From Nostoc desertorum CM1-VF14 (lineage in GTDB: Bacteria > Cyanobacteriota > Cyanobacteriia > Cyanobacteriales > Nostocaceae), in assembly GCA_019359245.1 (NCBI GenBank), contig JAHHHR010000002.1:186001-250000 (forward strand): a DNA stretch of 64,000 nt. The letters are read 5' to 3'. A model generated the notes under the pieces. The model saw nothing but the letters and a program-made list of their open reading frames with translations. It searched no databases and was not told where the DNA came from. The translations under genes and the position numbers were made by a program. This document shows positions 44,850 to 54,775 of this stretch, in pieces (position 1 is the stretch's first letter; every line of letters starts with the position of its first letter).

Positions 44850-46148
44850 ATGGTAGATATCTATATTATTGATCTATTTGTGATTGGTCTACTTCTACTG
44901 ATGGTCACATTAGGGTCAGGTTGGATTGCTCGTTTACCTCTTTCTTTTGCCCTTATCTATCTAGTAGTTGGTATTTTGCTAGGCCCTTACGCCTTTGGGC
45001 TGATTCAATTTCGTCGAGATGACGTTTTTAATGCCGAAGTGCTGGAAAAAATAACAGAACTTGTAGTAATTATTTCTGTGTTTAGCTGCGGCTTAAAAAT
45101 TGTTCGCCCTCTAAGGTTGGGGACTTGGGGCATTACGGCGCGATTGATTGTATTTCTGATGCCAATTTCAATTTTGGCTCTGGCTGTTGTGGGTAAATTG
45201 TTTTTAGGAATGAATTGGGGAGAAGCGATTTTATTAGGAGCAATTCTTGCACCTACCGATCCAGTATTAGCATCAGAAGTACAACTGACCGATATAAACG
45301 ACCAAGATGAGTTGAGATTTGGTTTAACTTCTGAAGGTGGGTTAAATGATGCTTTAGCTTTTCCCTTCGTTTATTTTGGCATTCATGCATTAAAAGATGA
45401 CAACTGGGGCAACTGGTTGAAAGAGTGGATTGCGGTTGATTTAATTTGGGCGATCGCAGCTGGCATTGTTATGGGATTTGTTGTTGCAAAATCTATAGTT
45501 TGGATTGAAAAAAGAATTCAAAAACGCCGTCGTGCCGATGAGTTAATGGAAGATTTTATTGCTATCAGCACAATTCTAATAACTTATTCTTTAACAGAAA
45601 TGGTGAATGGCTATGGATTTTTGGCAGTATTTGTTGCCGGGTTAGTTGTCCAACGCAGTTACAGAAATCCTGAAAAACCACTAGCACAGTTGGAATTTGT
45701 TGAGCAACTTGAAAAACTGCTGGAAGTTGGAACAATTTTACTATTGGGATCAATATTATTATTTCAACCAATGCTTAACTATGCTACGCAATCTTTATTA
45801 GTGATAATTTTATTATTATTCATAATCCGACCTGTAGGAGTTTGGATTAGCACAATAGGCAAACGCCCTGTAGAATCACACCGCCGGACTTTTCATCCAG
45901 GAACTAAGTGGTTGATTGGATGGTTTGGTATTCGTGGTGTCGGCTCTTTATATTATCTCGCCTATGCGTTTGGTAATGGCTTAAAAGGTGAAGCTGCCGA
46001 ACAAATTGCTTGGATAACTTACACTACTATTGTAGCTTCTGTGATTATACATGGCATTAGTGCGACTCCCTTAATGAAGTGGTATGAGCGCAATATTGCT
46101 AATAAGGTAAAGTCTAATACTCCTACCACAATAGATGAATTTGAGTAA
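44850..46148 (+). CDS. Cation:proton antiporter (CPA1-type Na+/H+ exchanger)
   Basis: A 432-residue membrane protein with about 11-13 hydrophobic helices. The conserved ion-binding region reads LLGAILAPTDPVLASEVQ with its Asp, then FGLTSEGGLNDALAFPFVYF. YGFLAVFVAGLVVQRSYR and GWFGIRGVGSLYYLAYAFG are family segments near the end. It exchanges Na+ or K+ for H+ across the plasma or thylakoid membrane, for pH and salt balance. The C-terminus is short, with no RCK/TrkA regulatory domain. No neighbour is clearly linked. Ion selectivity cannot be judged. Confidence 0.93.
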   Translation: MVDIYIIDLFVIGLLLLMVTLGSGWIARLPLSFALIYLVVGILLGPYAFGLIQFRRDDVFNAEVLEKITELVVIISVFSCGLKIVRPLRLGTWGITARLIVFLMPISILALAVVGKLFLGMNWGEAILLGAILAPTDPVLASEVQLTDINDQDELRFGLTSEGGLNDALAFPFVYFGIHALKDDNWGNWLKEWIAVDLIWAIAAGIVMGFVVAKSIVWIEKRIQKRRRADELMEDFIAISTILITYSLTEMVNGYGFLAVFVAGLVVQRSYRNPEKPLAQLEFVEQLEKLLEVGTILLLGSILLFQPMLNYATQSLLVIILLLFIIRPVGVWISTIGKRPVESHRRTFHPGTKWLIGWFGIRGVGSLYYLAYAFGNGLKGEAAEQIAWITYTTIVASVIIHGISATPLMKWYERNIANKVKSNTPTTIDEFE

Positions 46149-46252
46149 AAGTAATTTAATTTTTTAAACCTGTGGCTCAAAACCGGAGGGAGGCTTTGAA
46201 TTTTGCTCCCCTCCCATGCAAAGGAAGGGGTTATGGGTTAGGTATATATTCC

Positions 46253-46642
46253 CTATTTACCTGTCACCTTTTCAATAACTTCTTTCGCTTTTTCACCAAA
46301 AGTTTCTGGGGGATTTTGTGCTTGTTCAGCCTTCAAATTCCTTTCGTAAGTCTTTTCTATAGTAGTAAGGTTTTTTGAATCTTTTATTGCTTGCTCATAA
46401 GCTTCTTGTCGTTCTTCTTCTTGAATACCAATACCTGGGTCAAATTCGTTAGCACGATTAATTTTTTCTTCAGAATTTGGTTTATACTCTGGCGGTATTA
46501 GCTTTAATTCTTCAAGAGTAGTTGCATAACTAGCCTGCTGAACGAAAATGAAAGAACCTGACAAGCTAATGAAAATAATTAAACCAACGACCAAAAAGCT
46601 TGAACGTAACGCTTGCTTTAAAGTTAATAAAATTTTTTGCAC
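46253..46642 (-). CDS. Small exported or membrane-anchored protein of unknown function
   Basis: 129 residues with a basic N-terminus and one hydrophobic segment (residues about 15-36, SFLVVGLIIFISLSGSFIFV) ending in ASYA, a plausible signal peptidase site. The mature part is highly charged and helical (EEKINRANEFDPGIGIQEEE, YERNLKAEQAQNPPETFGEK) and ends EVIEKVTGK, a style shared by cyanobacterial stress or low-temperature-induced small proteins. That likeness is loose. It is probably periplasmic. It faces the antiporter gene tail to tail. Confidence 0.65.
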   Translation of the reverse strand: MQKILLTLKQALRSSFLVVGLIIFISLSGSFIFVQQASYATTLEELKLIPPEYKPNSEEKINRANEFDPGIGIQEEERQEAYEQAIKDSKNLTTIEKTYERNLKAEQAQNPPETFGEKAKEVIEKVTGK

Positions 46643-46776
46643 AAAAAAACGCTCCTGTTTTTATTTTATGAGCCGTGGTGATGTATAAATATATTCAATA
46701 TTTCAGGCTCACAGGCATCCTAAATGTTTAGGTATAGTTTTACTTCTACCGCAAGGTATATTAATTTTTACCTCTA

Positions 46777-46804
46777 GTAGGGGTGTACAAAGGTACGCCC
46801 CTAC
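46777..46804. repeat. GTAGGGG..CCCCTAC dispersed hairpin repeat
   Basis: GTAGGGGTGTAC / GGTACGCCCCTAC form a stem with only one mispair and a short AAA loop. Degenerate relatives are near 9992 and 44591. Confidence 0.8.
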
Positions 46805-46874
46805 CTCTGTATCTGAATATTTCGTAAAATCGGATGAAATTCTCACCCAGTGTGCTTAACCTAAGCGTATTAAC

Positions 46875-47981
46875 CTATAACCAACTGTGATTAATTTTAA
46901 TTCCTCGGCTTTGCATTACCTCTTCAAATAAATCTGTTGGTAATGCTTCTTCCACAGCAAAAACACCTGGTTTCTTAAGTTTACCTTCTAGCAATAACTG
47001 AGCAATACTACCTGTACCGCAACCAGAAGCCACTGCTGTATTTTCATGCACTACAGTTGAACAATAAACGGCGGTTTCACCATCTTTTTGCCCTGTAACT
47101 TCTGAACGAACTGCTACACCAATCCCAGTAAAATTATTAGTGACATCTGTCATTGAATGGCTGACATGAGACAGAAATTCAATCATGTAACGGCGCTGCA
47201 TTAACCACTTGGGAAAAATATGTGCCGCAATCCAAGTTAGGTGATTGTAAAAATCGGGAACAGAGCCAAACTTAGTAATTACAGTTTTTACTGATGGGAA
47301 AGCTTTGGGCAGTGTAAAGGTTTCTGGCATATCAAACCAGTAAACTCCGGTGCGTCCATAAGGAGGTGGAAAATCAACTAATTCTCTTTCACTATAAGGC
47401 TTGATTATCTTCCAGTTTCCATCTATCCAAGTCTCAAAAGGATACTGCAACCCAAGAAAAGTTGTTCGCATTACTGTAATGCCAGCACCGCCAGAACCAG
47501 AAACTAAATAACTTAAATGGATCTTTTCTGGTTTATCAAATTGTTCAACGCCTTGACGTACCATGCTGTTAGAAATACCAGGAAAAATACCAGTATTAAT
47601 AATTGCCGTCACTCCAGCAGCAGCAGCTTGTTCATTATACTTGAGAGCCTTGCTGGTATAAGAACGATGGTCGCTGACATCTATATAGTTAACGCCTTGA
47701 GCAATACAGGTTTCGAGAACATTAGTATCTCGATAGTGAAATGGGCCAGCACAATGGATGACTAAGTTAGAGTTTGCGATCGCATCTTGCAACTTGTCAA
47801 CTTCTGCCAAGTCCAACACCAAAAACTGCACTTGTCCTCCTGAAGACAATCTAACAGCTTTCCCAAACTCCGCAGAACGTCCAGTAATCGTAATTTGAGC
47901 CTGCGTATGAGTAGCGAGATCGTGAGCAACAGTGCTACCAATCCGCCCCCGTCCACCAAGAATTAAAACGCTGTCTGTCAT
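46875..47981 (-). CDS. Saccharopine dehydrogenase-family oxidoreductase
   Basis: A 368-residue NAD(P)-dependent protein with an N-terminal Rossmann fold: VLILGGRGRIGSTVAHDLAT (residues about 4-23). AGPFHYRDTNVLETCIAQGV and YIDVSDHR follow, the usual saccharopine-reductase-like strings. The middle and C-terminal parts (SGSGGAGITVMRTTFLGLQY) form the dimer or catalytic domain. Despite the family name, cyanobacteria of this type do not need saccharopine metabolism, so the substrate is unknown; a carotenoid or quinone-linked role has no evidence here. It lies about 250 bp downstream of crtD on the same strand, but a dispersed repeat pair fills the gap. Confidence 0.85.
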   Translation of the reverse strand: MTDSVLILGGRGRIGSTVAHDLATHTQAQITITGRSAEFGKAVRLSSGGQVQFLVLDLAEVDKLQDAIANSNLVIHCAGPFHYRDTNVLETCIAQGVNYIDVSDHRSYTSKALKYNEQAAAAGVTAIINTGIFPGISNSMVRQGVEQFDKPEKIHLSYLVSGSGGAGITVMRTTFLGLQYPFETWIDGNWKIIKPYSERELVDFPPPYGRTGVYWFDMPETFTLPKAFPSVKTVITKFGSVPDFYNHLTWIAAHIFPKWLMQRRYMIEFLSHVSHSMTDVTNNFTGIGVAVRSEVTGQKDGETAVYCSTVVHENTAVASGCGTGSIAQLLLEGKLKKPGVFAVEEALPTDLFEEVMQSRGIKINHSWL

Positions 47982-48086
47982 TACTCCAGCATTCGCAACA
48001 ATAACTTAATTTGACCAATTTTTCGTCCCTTTTGCCATCGGTTACAAGTATGACTTACTTGCTAAGGAAGGAGGACTTTTCGACGA

Positions 48087-48300
48087 AGAGGCAGGGGGCA
48101 GGGAGCAGGGGGCAGGGGGATATGACCCCATCGAGAACTGCTGTGGAATAAAGGAGGCAACATGGGTCTGAATCCCCCTGCAACAAGGGGCGTGGTTCTT
48201 GTAAAAAGCGGGAAGCTAACGCAACAGGTGTGGTTAGAATCCCAATTCTTTTTTATCCCCCTTGCTCCCTGCTCCCTGCCCCCTTGCCTCTTTTTCAATT
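48087..48300. repeat. Inverted pair of purine-rich dispersed repeats
   Basis: GAAGAGGCAGGGGGCAGGGA begins at about 48087. Its inverted partner, TTGCTCCCTGCTCCCTGCCC leading to TTGCCTCTTTTTC, spans about 48258-48298, so the two could pair across a loop of about 140-200 nt. Related tracts are near 7790, 22343, 43238 and 50010. The right arm is inside the crtD reading frame. Confidence 0.8.
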
Positions 48301-49796
48301 TGCCTAACTACCGTCAGCGCCGAATAACTCACCCCAGCAGTACCTTCGCCGGGATGGGTTGAATCACCAACTAGCCACAAATTCTGGATGGGTGTACGAT
48401 TGGCGAATCCAAAGGGACCAAAGGTAGGAATTCTTTGACCTATGCCACCAACTATACCGCGATCGCGGGCTGTAAAATGGGCAAAGGTGCGCGGTGTTGC
48501 GGCTTCTTGATGAATAATCGTTTCTGATTTGAGATAAAAGTATTGGGCAAGACGAGCGATCGCTTCTTGGGTAAACTTTTCTTTTAGTCCTTCATAATCA
48601 TCAGTCTGCCACCACTGTGCAGGATCGACAAACGAAGAAGCAATAATTGTCGCTTTCCCTTCCGGTGCGCGGCCGTCTCCAGGATGACTGACGGAAACAA
48701 ACAGGGAATTATTCTCGCCAATGGGGCCATTTACATCATACAGAAATTGCAGGTGGGGAGGGCATTCAGGCGGAATCGCGCTGGCATCTACACCCAAATA
48801 CACCACAAACGCGCCCGATGCTTGGGGTAGTTTTTCCACCCGATTTTTATATCCAGATGGCGTTTGTTCTCCCAATAACTGCACCAAGTTTTGTACGGTG
48901 ACATTGCTAACTATGTGGTCTGCGGCTTCTGTCCAGACTTCGCCAGTTTTCTGATTTCTAATGACTACAGCAGTAGCTTTGCCGTTTTCTACTTTGATTT
49001 CTTCTACAGTGTGGCGCATCAACAATTTGCCGCCATCTCTTTCTAAGGATTGTACCAAGCGATCGCTTAATACTTGCATACTTCCCTGGAGGTGAAACAA
49101 TCCTTGGGGCAGTTGGGATACACTCAACGCTGTTGCAGCATAAAGTAATGCTGTCTGTTCTGCATCCACCTGGGAGTATAGCTTCAATTGCAAATCTAAA
49201 AAAGTTCTCAGTCGTTGGTCATTCCCCAACCCACATAACCGTAAAGCATCTCCTACCGTAAACAAAGTGAAGGGTACGGTAATTAATGTACTGGGACGCA
49301 CTGCTTGCGCTAGTTGCCACAAATCCCATAAATTACGTGGTGGTAGTACTGGATCGCGTCCTTGAAATTCCCAACTAGCATCAAACAAAGTTGCCATCAA
49401 TTGCCAAAACGGTTCGCTACCGGGGAACTGTTTTTGTCGTTCCTCTTGCCATTTCTCTTGGTTGCGCCAGACATTAATCGGTGTGCTTTCCCCAGGTAAA
49501 TACACCGCACAAGCAGGATCACAAGGCGTTGCTGGCGGTAATTCAATTTCTAATTCTGAGAAAATGCGGTGGTGAATTCCCCCTGGTTCCAACCCCGCCA
49601 CCTGAGTTGCGCCCACATCAAAGGTAAATCCCTGCCGTTTAAACGTCGAAGCACAGCCTCCTGGTACGAGGGCCTGATCCAAAATTAAGACGCTGTAACC
49701 TCTATGAGCTAATAATGCTCCAGCAGTCTGTCCACCTATTCCTGCACCAATAACGACGACATGAAAGTTACTTTTGTCAAGAGAAATGCTGGACAT
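48234..49796 (-). CDS. crtD: C-3',4' desaturase CrtD (carotenoid biosynthesis)
   Basis: A 520-residue FAD-dependent desaturase of the phytoene desaturase/carotene isomerase superfamily. The N-terminal dinucleotide-binding motif is VVVIGAGIGGQTAGALLA (residues about 13-30), then VPGGCASTFKRQGFTFDVGA. The C-terminal GPFGFANRTPIQNLWLVGDS and HPGEGTAGVSYSALTV segment closes the FAD site. In cyanobacteria this enzyme desaturates the 3',4' bond in the myxol-glycoside (myxoxanthophyll) pathway. The last 18 or so residues (EARGQGAGSKGDKKELGF) are encoded by a purine-rich dispersed repeat, so the natural C-terminus was replaced or extended. No other carotenoid gene is adjacent. Confidence 0.88.
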   Translation of the reverse strand: MSSISLDKSNFHVVVIGAGIGGQTAGALLAHRGYSVLILDQALVPGGCASTFKRQGFTFDVGATQVAGLEPGGIHHRIFSELEIELPPATPCDPACAVYLPGESTPINVWRNQEKWQEERQKQFPGSEPFWQLMATLFDASWEFQGRDPVLPPRNLWDLWQLAQAVRPSTLITVPFTLFTVGDALRLCGLGNDQRLRTFLDLQLKLYSQVDAEQTALLYAATALSVSQLPQGLFHLQGSMQVLSDRLVQSLERDGGKLLMRHTVEEIKVENGKATAVVIRNQKTGEVWTEAADHIVSNVTVQNLVQLLGEQTPSGYKNRVEKLPQASGAFVVYLGVDASAIPPECPPHLQFLYDVNGPIGENNSLFVSVSHPGDGRAPEGKATIIASSFVDPAQWWQTDDYEGLKEKFTQEAIARLAQYFYLKSETIIHQEAATPRTFAHFTARDRGIVGGIGQRIPTFGPFGFANRTPIQNLWLVGDSTHPGEGTAGVSYSALTVVRQIEKEARGQGAGSKGDKKELGF

Positions 49797-50289
49797 TGAT
49801 TAGTTTCTTTAAATTTCTTAATATTTTTACTTATAATTTTACCTTCTCTGCGCCCTCTGTGCCCAGCGTAGTGCGAAGAGACCTAACCCCCAACCCCTCC
49901 CCAATGCATCGGCTATGGTGTACACACAACTATTGCCCATATAGGTTTTATCGCTTCTAGCCCCCATAAGGGACTTCCAACTAAAAAAATATCCCATCGC
50001 TTTTAGGGTAGGGGAGCAGGGGCAGGGGGCAGGGAGCAGGGAGAGGGAAAGTCGTTGTGATTCCAAAAATTGGATAATTTATTTTTTGGAGTTCCATAAA
50101 TACCCAAATTTGGGTGAGCTTGAAACTGAGTTTATCCCCAAAATTTGAAGCTTAGGGTAATGAAACCCGCTCTCAGGTAAATTTCTAGACTTTATGTGTA
50201 CACCGTAGCCTTACCAAGGGGAGAAGAGCGTTTGCTTTATTCAAATGCGGGTTGGGGTTCCTTATTTTTGATTTATGCAAGACATCTAA
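49797..50289. other. Intergenic region with relic repeats
   Basis: No gene supported. It holds a CCTAACCCCCAACCCCTCCCC repeat relic (49891-49910) and a purine tract AGGGGAGCAGGGGCAGGGGG (from about 50007). The doubled word GGTGTACAC / GTGTACACCG (near 49917 and 50196) suggests a duplication remnant. Confidence 0.5.
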
Positions 50290-50652
50290 TTACTGCGCCA
50301 GTCCCAAGTACCCAGACTGCACGTGCCACAAACTGGCATAGATACCATCAAGTAGTAGTAAATCCTCGTGCTTACCCTGCTCCACAATTTGACCATGATC
50401 CATCACATAAATACAATGACTGTGGCGAATTGTCGAAAGACGATGAGCGATCGCAATTGTTGTCCGATTTTGGGTAATCTTATCTAAAGAACGTTGGATG
50501 GCAGCTTCAGTTTCATTATCCACAGCAGATGTGGCCTCATCCAAAATCAAAATCGGTGGGTTTTTCAAAACTGCTCTAGCAATAGCTATCCGTTGGCGTT
50601 GTCCACCAGATAACTTTTGTCCTCGCTCCCCAACTATTGTTTCATAGCCTTC
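50290..50652 (-). pseudogene. C-terminal fragment of an ABC exporter ATPase, 5' part deleted
   Basis: Frame open from 50652: [20 protein letters not shown] then [24 protein letters not shown] and [26 protein letters not shown], to the normal end. This is the second half of a nucleotide-binding domain, with the LSGGQ signature, Walker B (LILDEA) and the H-loop. The Walker A and all membrane helices expected upstream are missing: directly before GYETIV the frame hits a stop, and the DNA is an AraC-type regulator in another frame. So about 450 residues of the usual exporter (about 600) are gone. Confidence 0.85.
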
Positions 50653-50966
50653 TCAATGTAATCATCAGCAATTTCTTTAATGCCTGGGGTAATTGTTCGG
50701 TAATTTCCAGAAATAAGAAATTTAGAAATTAATGGAGATGTCTGCTCATGAGGACTCCAATAACTTAAGTCACAACTATGTGTATGGAGTCCTATATTCA
50801 TTTCAAATCCCGGACGTAGCTCGATCGTATAAACTAAATCTGTAGAAAATTTATTTTTACACTCCCAAATCTCATCAAATCCATCATGATTTAATAATCG
50901 CTTACCATTTGCTTTGATACTTTCTTCGCGCAGTTGCCAATATTCTTCTTGTGTTAGTATTTCCAT
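50634..50966 (-). pseudogene. N-terminal fragment of an AraC/PchR-type siderophore regulator
   Basis: A 110-codon frame starting MEILTQEEYWQLREESIKAN. The segments FDEIWECKNKFSTDLVYTIE, LRPGFEMNIGLHTH and LISKFLISGNYRTITPGIKE match the N-terminal sensor part of cyanobacterial AraC regulators found beside siderophore genes. The DNA-binding C-terminal HTH pair (last 100 residues of a normal 300-plus) is absent. After [10 protein letters not shown] the codons are already those of the ABC exporter fragment, read in the wrong frame, giving an early stop. It lies 29 bp after the FecE-like gene on the same strand. Probably non-functional as a regulator. Confidence 0.8.
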
Positions 50967-50995
50967 TTGCCTTTGTTGACAAGTAAGTTAAGAAA

Positions 50996-51799
50996 TTAAA
51001 TAGGACTCCTTCTTCTTGCTTTACGTCCTATTGGTACACACATCGGTGTACCCACAACGGGGTCAGCAACAACACGACACTCCAACCCAAACACTTCCTG
51101 CACCATCTCTTCGGTCATCGCTTGTTTGGGTTCACCAGCCGCAAAAATCCGACCTTCTTTGACAGCAACCAAATAATCAGCATAACGGCAAGCTTGATTC
51201 AAATCATGCAAGACCATTACAATAGTCCGTCCCTGAGTTTGGTTCAATTCATACAACAAATCCAAAACCTCTATTTGATGTGCCAAATCCAAAAAAGTAG
51301 TCGGCTCATCCAACAACAAAATATCTGTATCCTGTGCTAAAGCCATTGCAATCCAAGCTCGTTGTCGTTGTCCACCAGACAAAGTATCTAAGGCTCTGTC
51401 TGTCAACTTCAACAAATCTGTAATCTCTAGCGCCTGTTGGACAATTTTTTCATCTTTTAATGACCACTGCTGTAACCAATTTTGATAAGGATAACGCCCT
51501 TGTGCTACCAAATCTCGTACTGTTAGACCTTCTGGTGCTACTGGCCCTTGGGGTAAAATACCCAACTGTTGCGCTACTTCTTTGGTGGAAAGCTGAAAAA
51601 TAGATTCCCCATCTAGATATACCGTACCGACATGAGGTTTAAGCAGTCTAGCCAGACCTCTTAATAAGGTAGACTTACCACACCCATTACCACCAACTAA
51701 AGCACTAATTTTTCCAGTGGGGATTGCTAAATTCAAGTCACGAATAATTGGTACACCATCGTAAGCTAAAGACAGACCTTTGGTTGATAGTCCTTTCAT
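50996..51799 (-). CDS. Iron-siderophore ABC transporter, ATP-binding protein (FecE type)
   Basis: A 267-residue ABC ATPase that powers uptake of ferric siderophore or related chelates through the two permeases encoded just upstream. Walker [10 protein letters not shown] is at about residues 36-44. The Q-loop region is [20 protein letters not shown], the signature [12 protein letters not shown], Walker [15 protein letters not shown] and the H-loop [12 protein letters not shown]. The order permease-permease-ATPase is the FecCDE/FhuBC pattern. No periplasmic binding protein gene is found in the window. It is followed by the broken AraC regulator and ABC exporter. A role in siderophore uptake rests on the family. 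Confidence 0.92.
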   Translation of the reverse strand: MKGLSTKGLSLAYDGVPIIRDLNLAIPTGKISALVGGNGCGKSTLLRGLARLLKPHVGTVYLDGESIFQLSTKEVAQQLGILPQGPVAPEGLTVRDLVAQGRYPYQNWLQQWSLKDEKIVQQALEITDLLKLTDRALDTLSGGQRQRAWIAMALAQDTDILLLDEPTTFLDLAHQIEVLDLLYELNQTQGRTIVMVLHDLNQACRYADYLVAVKEGRIFAAGEPKQAMTEEMVQEVFGLECRVVADPVVGTPMCVPIGRKARRRSPI

Positions 51800-51890
51800 A
51801 GTTGCTCCTACTTTATATTTTGGATTTTGGCTTTGTGAAAATCTGATATTTGGGTTGATAAAGTATTATTTTTACCAAGTCCTCAGTCTC

Positions 51891-52931
51891 TTATTTTTTG
51901 CGGTTACGAATTAACAAATACAGAAAATAAGGAGCGCCAATAGCAGCAGTCACGACTCCACAGGGCAGTTCGATAGGTGCAAACAGCGTTCTTCCTAGCA
52001 AGTCTGCCATCACAACAATCATTCCCCCCAACAGTGCCGAGATAGGAATCAAACCTTCATGATTTGTGCCTACTAACTGTCTTCCTAAATGGGGTGCAAT
52101 TAAACCAACAAAGCCAATCATGCCGGCGGTGGCGACTCCTGCACCTGCTAAGGCTACACCCACTAGCACGAGTAAACCACGCTGCCATTCCACACGACTA
52201 CCTAAACCTTTGGCAACATCATCTCCCAAATTCAAGGCATTCAAATGTCTTGCTAATGTCAACGCCATAGGCACAAAAACAATTAACCAGGGTGACAATG
52301 AAAAGACTTGCTCCCAGGTACGCCCATAGACACTGCCAGCCAACCATACCAGAGCATTGCTGACATCATAAATTTCTCCAAAGGTAATCAAAAAGCTAGT
52401 TATTGCCCTGGCGATCGCATCTAAGCCAATACCCATCAAAATAAATAGAAGAGGAGAACTACCATTGTTCCAAGCCAGCCAATAAATTAAACCAGCCATC
52501 AACAAAGCACCAGCAAAGGCTGATAAAGGTAAGGTGTAAATTGGGGCTGAAGGGAATAGTACAATTACTGTAACGGCTGCTAGGCTTGCCCCAGCATTGA
52601 TGCCAATAATAGCAGGGTCAGCTAAGGGGTTGCGTGTTAGACCTTGGAAAATAGTACCAGAAATAGCCAGTGCTACCCCCACCATAAAAGCTACAAGGGT
52701 ACGGGGTAGACGCAGATTGTGAATCACAAAAGCATGATCCCGGTTGCCTGTATCTAACCCTAATACAGTTTTGACAATATCTAAGGGCGAGATTGGGTAT
52801 TCACCCCGTCCTACATTCATCACCATTGCCACTGCAATCACTGCTGCTAAACAAAGCAGCATGAGTGGTACACGTCGGTCTATGCGAAAAGATATCGCTT
52901 CGGAACGGATGACTAGCCAATCAACTTTCAT
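51891..52931 (-). CDS. FecCD-family iron-siderophore permease, second subunit
   Basis: A 346-residue inner-membrane permease with about ten helices. [40 protein letters not shown] and [19 protein letters not shown] are the FecCD/BtuC signatures. It pairs with the permease just upstream (stop and start overlap by 4 bp, 52928-52931), so the two are translationally coupled and form the channel. The FecE-like ATPase follows 91 bp downstream. Substrate is probably a ferric siderophore, from the family and the AraC relic next door; vitamin B12 or heme importers are alternatives. Confidence 0.93.
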   Translation of the reverse strand: MKVDWLVIRSEAISFRIDRRVPLMLLCLAAVIAVAMVMNVGRGEYPISPLDIVKTVLGLDTGNRDHAFVIHNLRLPRTLVAFMVGVALAISGTIFQGLTRNPLADPAIIGINAGASLAAVTVIVLFPSAPIYTLPLSAFAGALLMAGLIYWLAWNNGSSPLLFILMGIGLDAIARAITSFLITFGEIYDVSNALVWLAGSVYGRTWEQVFSLSPWLIVFVPMALTLARHLNALNLGDDVAKGLGSRVEWQRGLLVLVGVALAGAGVATAGMIGFVGLIAPHLGRQLVGTNHEGLIPISALLGGMIVVMADLLGRTLFAPIELPCGVVTAAIGAPYFLYLLIRNRKK

Positions 52932-53980
52932 TTTTTCACCTTTGACTTAGCTAGATATACAAAGAAGGGAGCGCCTACAAGTGCGGTCATTACACCTACA
53001 GGTAGTTCTTGCGGTTTGAGTAATACACGCGCAGCAATATCTGCAATTAAGATTAAAATTGCCCCCACAACTGCGGAATAAGGCAAAATCCAACGGTAAT
53101 CAGCTTTAATGAAAAATTTCACAATGTGCGGAACTACTAAACCAATAAAACCGATTGGCCCTCCCAGAGATACTGAACTTCCAACCAGTAAAACTACGCT
53201 GATGCCTGTAATGATTTTGATCCAAGCTGTTTGTTGACCTAAACCTTTTGCTACATCTTCACCGAGACTCATGGTAGTAATTTGTCTACCAAGGGCAAAA
53301 GCAACTAATAATCCGACGCTGACAAAAGGTAGTACCTGTAAAAGTATGTTGATATCGCGACCAGCCAGTGAACCAGCTAACCAAAATCTAATTTCATCTA
53401 ATGTTTTTTGACTGACAATGAGAATAGCAGTAGTTAAGGAGGAGATAAGTGCCATGAGTGCTGCGCCTGCTACTGTCAAATTCAGGGGTGTAAGCCCTCC
53501 CCGTCCCAAGGAACCTAGAAAGTAGACTAAAATTGCTGTAGTTGCTGTACCCAAGAAGGCCACAAAGGTTAAAACACTCAAAGGCAAGTTGCCAAAAGCA
53601 AAAATTGTTCCAACAACAGCCAGTGTTGCACCCGCCTCAATACCTAAAATGCCTGGGTCTGCCAAAGGGTTGCGTGTCAAACCTTGTATTAAAGCTCCTG
53701 CAACAGCTAAAGCTGCGCCTACAAGGATACCAATGAGCGATCGCGGTAATCTGACAGTCTGGATGACTAAGTGATCATAGGAATTATCAAAGGTTACAAA
53801 GGATGCCAAAATCTTGTCTAGGGGTATTTCTGCTGCACCTAGAGTCACACTATAGACCAAGCAAATCGACAGGATAACCAGCCCCAAAACCAGGCCAGCT
53901 AAGGGTGATAATTCGGGCTTTTTCCATCCTCTAGGTGACATTGTGGAAGCTTTTGTCATTCTATTTGTGTGCTGTGTCAA
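52928..53980 (-). CDS. FecCD-family iron-siderophore permease, first subunit
   Basis: A 350-residue paralogue of the next gene, also with about ten membrane helices. [40 protein letters not shown] and [20 protein letters not shown] are diagnostic. It is the first gene of the three-gene importer operon and starts at 53980. About 800 bp of AT-rich DNA lies upstream; I saw only a weak AATAATCTTTTTTGATAATT that might be a degenerate Fur site. Fur control would be expected but is not shown. Confidence 0.93.
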   Translation of the reverse strand: MTQHTNRMTKASTMSPRGWKKPELSPLAGLVLGLVILSICLVYSVTLGAAEIPLDKILASFVTFDNSYDHLVIQTVRLPRSLIGILVGAALAVAGALIQGLTRNPLADPGILGIEAGATLAVVGTIFAFGNLPLSVLTFVAFLGTATTAILVYFLGSLGRGGLTPLNLTVAGAALMALISSLTTAILIVSQKTLDEIRFWLAGSLAGRDINILLQVLPFVSVGLLVAFALGRQITTMSLGEDVAKGLGQQTAWIKIITGISVVLLVGSSVSLGGPIGFIGLVVPHIVKFFIKADYRWILPYSAVVGAILILIADIAARVLLKPQELPVGVMTALVGAPFFVYLAKSKVKK

Positions 53981-54775
53981 TAGTTAACTGTTTCTCAACC
54001 ATAAAATTAATAATCTTTTTTGATAATTTGAGCAAATTTTTAGCTATTGAACCGCAAATAGGTAACCAAATATACCAATTTTGGCTTGTTATTTTCTAGA
54101 TGTTGCATAGAAAATCAGAATATTACTTTAAACTTATTGCAACATTTTTTCAACTCATTGCGTAAAAAAAAGAGAGACTAAGCTGAAGAAACTTTTAATT
54201 TGCACAGATAAATTACATGGAATGCTTGCGAGGTAAGCATCTTGCCCATCCAAACAAAACAGATCGTATGTGCGATCGCTGATTATTAGCTGAGGTTAAA
54301 AGTGATTAGTTTTCTCAAGTTTGTTGTGCAGTTATGATATAAGCACTACTGATGTAGGTTTTGTTCCTTACCAGGTTTCTTTTATCGAGAATCTATATTA
54401 TCAAGTAATTCGACTGACGAGTGTAAATTCCTAATTGGTATTTTTGGGTTAGTTCCAATCAATTCTTTTTGTCAAAAAAGCGGAAAAGAGCAGGGAAGAA
54501 GATCCCATACATAAATGTAGTTGCTCTGAAAACGCGGTATCAGAATCGACACAGAAATTACCATCAAGGGGTTTATAGTCCTCTATACTGTTATGACCTC
54601 AGAAACTATGGCCATCGGCATAGCAATTACCGTCGCCGTTGCTATTAGCACTAATTAAGCATAAGCGTGAAGGTTGGAGGATAATCATAATTTCATAATT
54701 TCACACTTTATTTGTCTTAATTTGGTATGAGATAAATTAAGACTAAAATTCGGGTTGCGCCACCAAATAAATGTC
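53981..54775. other. 800-bp AT-rich region upstream of the iron importer operon
   Basis: No gene of normal size. It should contain the operon's promoter. One tiny frame (54593-54658: MTSETMAIGIAITVAVAIST plus N) would give a 21-residue hydrophobic peptide, but there is no good ribosome binding site, so I do not call it a gene. No substrate-binding-protein gene is here. Confidence 0.5.

Noticed and set aside
49839..50066. A 75-residue minus-strand frame
   Set aside because: It is composed of dispersed repeat tracts in a non-coding gap.
54020..54045. Fur box before the iron importer operon
   Set aside because: AATAATCTTTTTTGATAATT only loosely resembles the consensus and could be chance in AT-rich DNA.
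54593..54658. A 21-residue hydrophobic peptide gene
   Set aside because: No ribosome binding site and too short to judge; recorded only in the gap entry.
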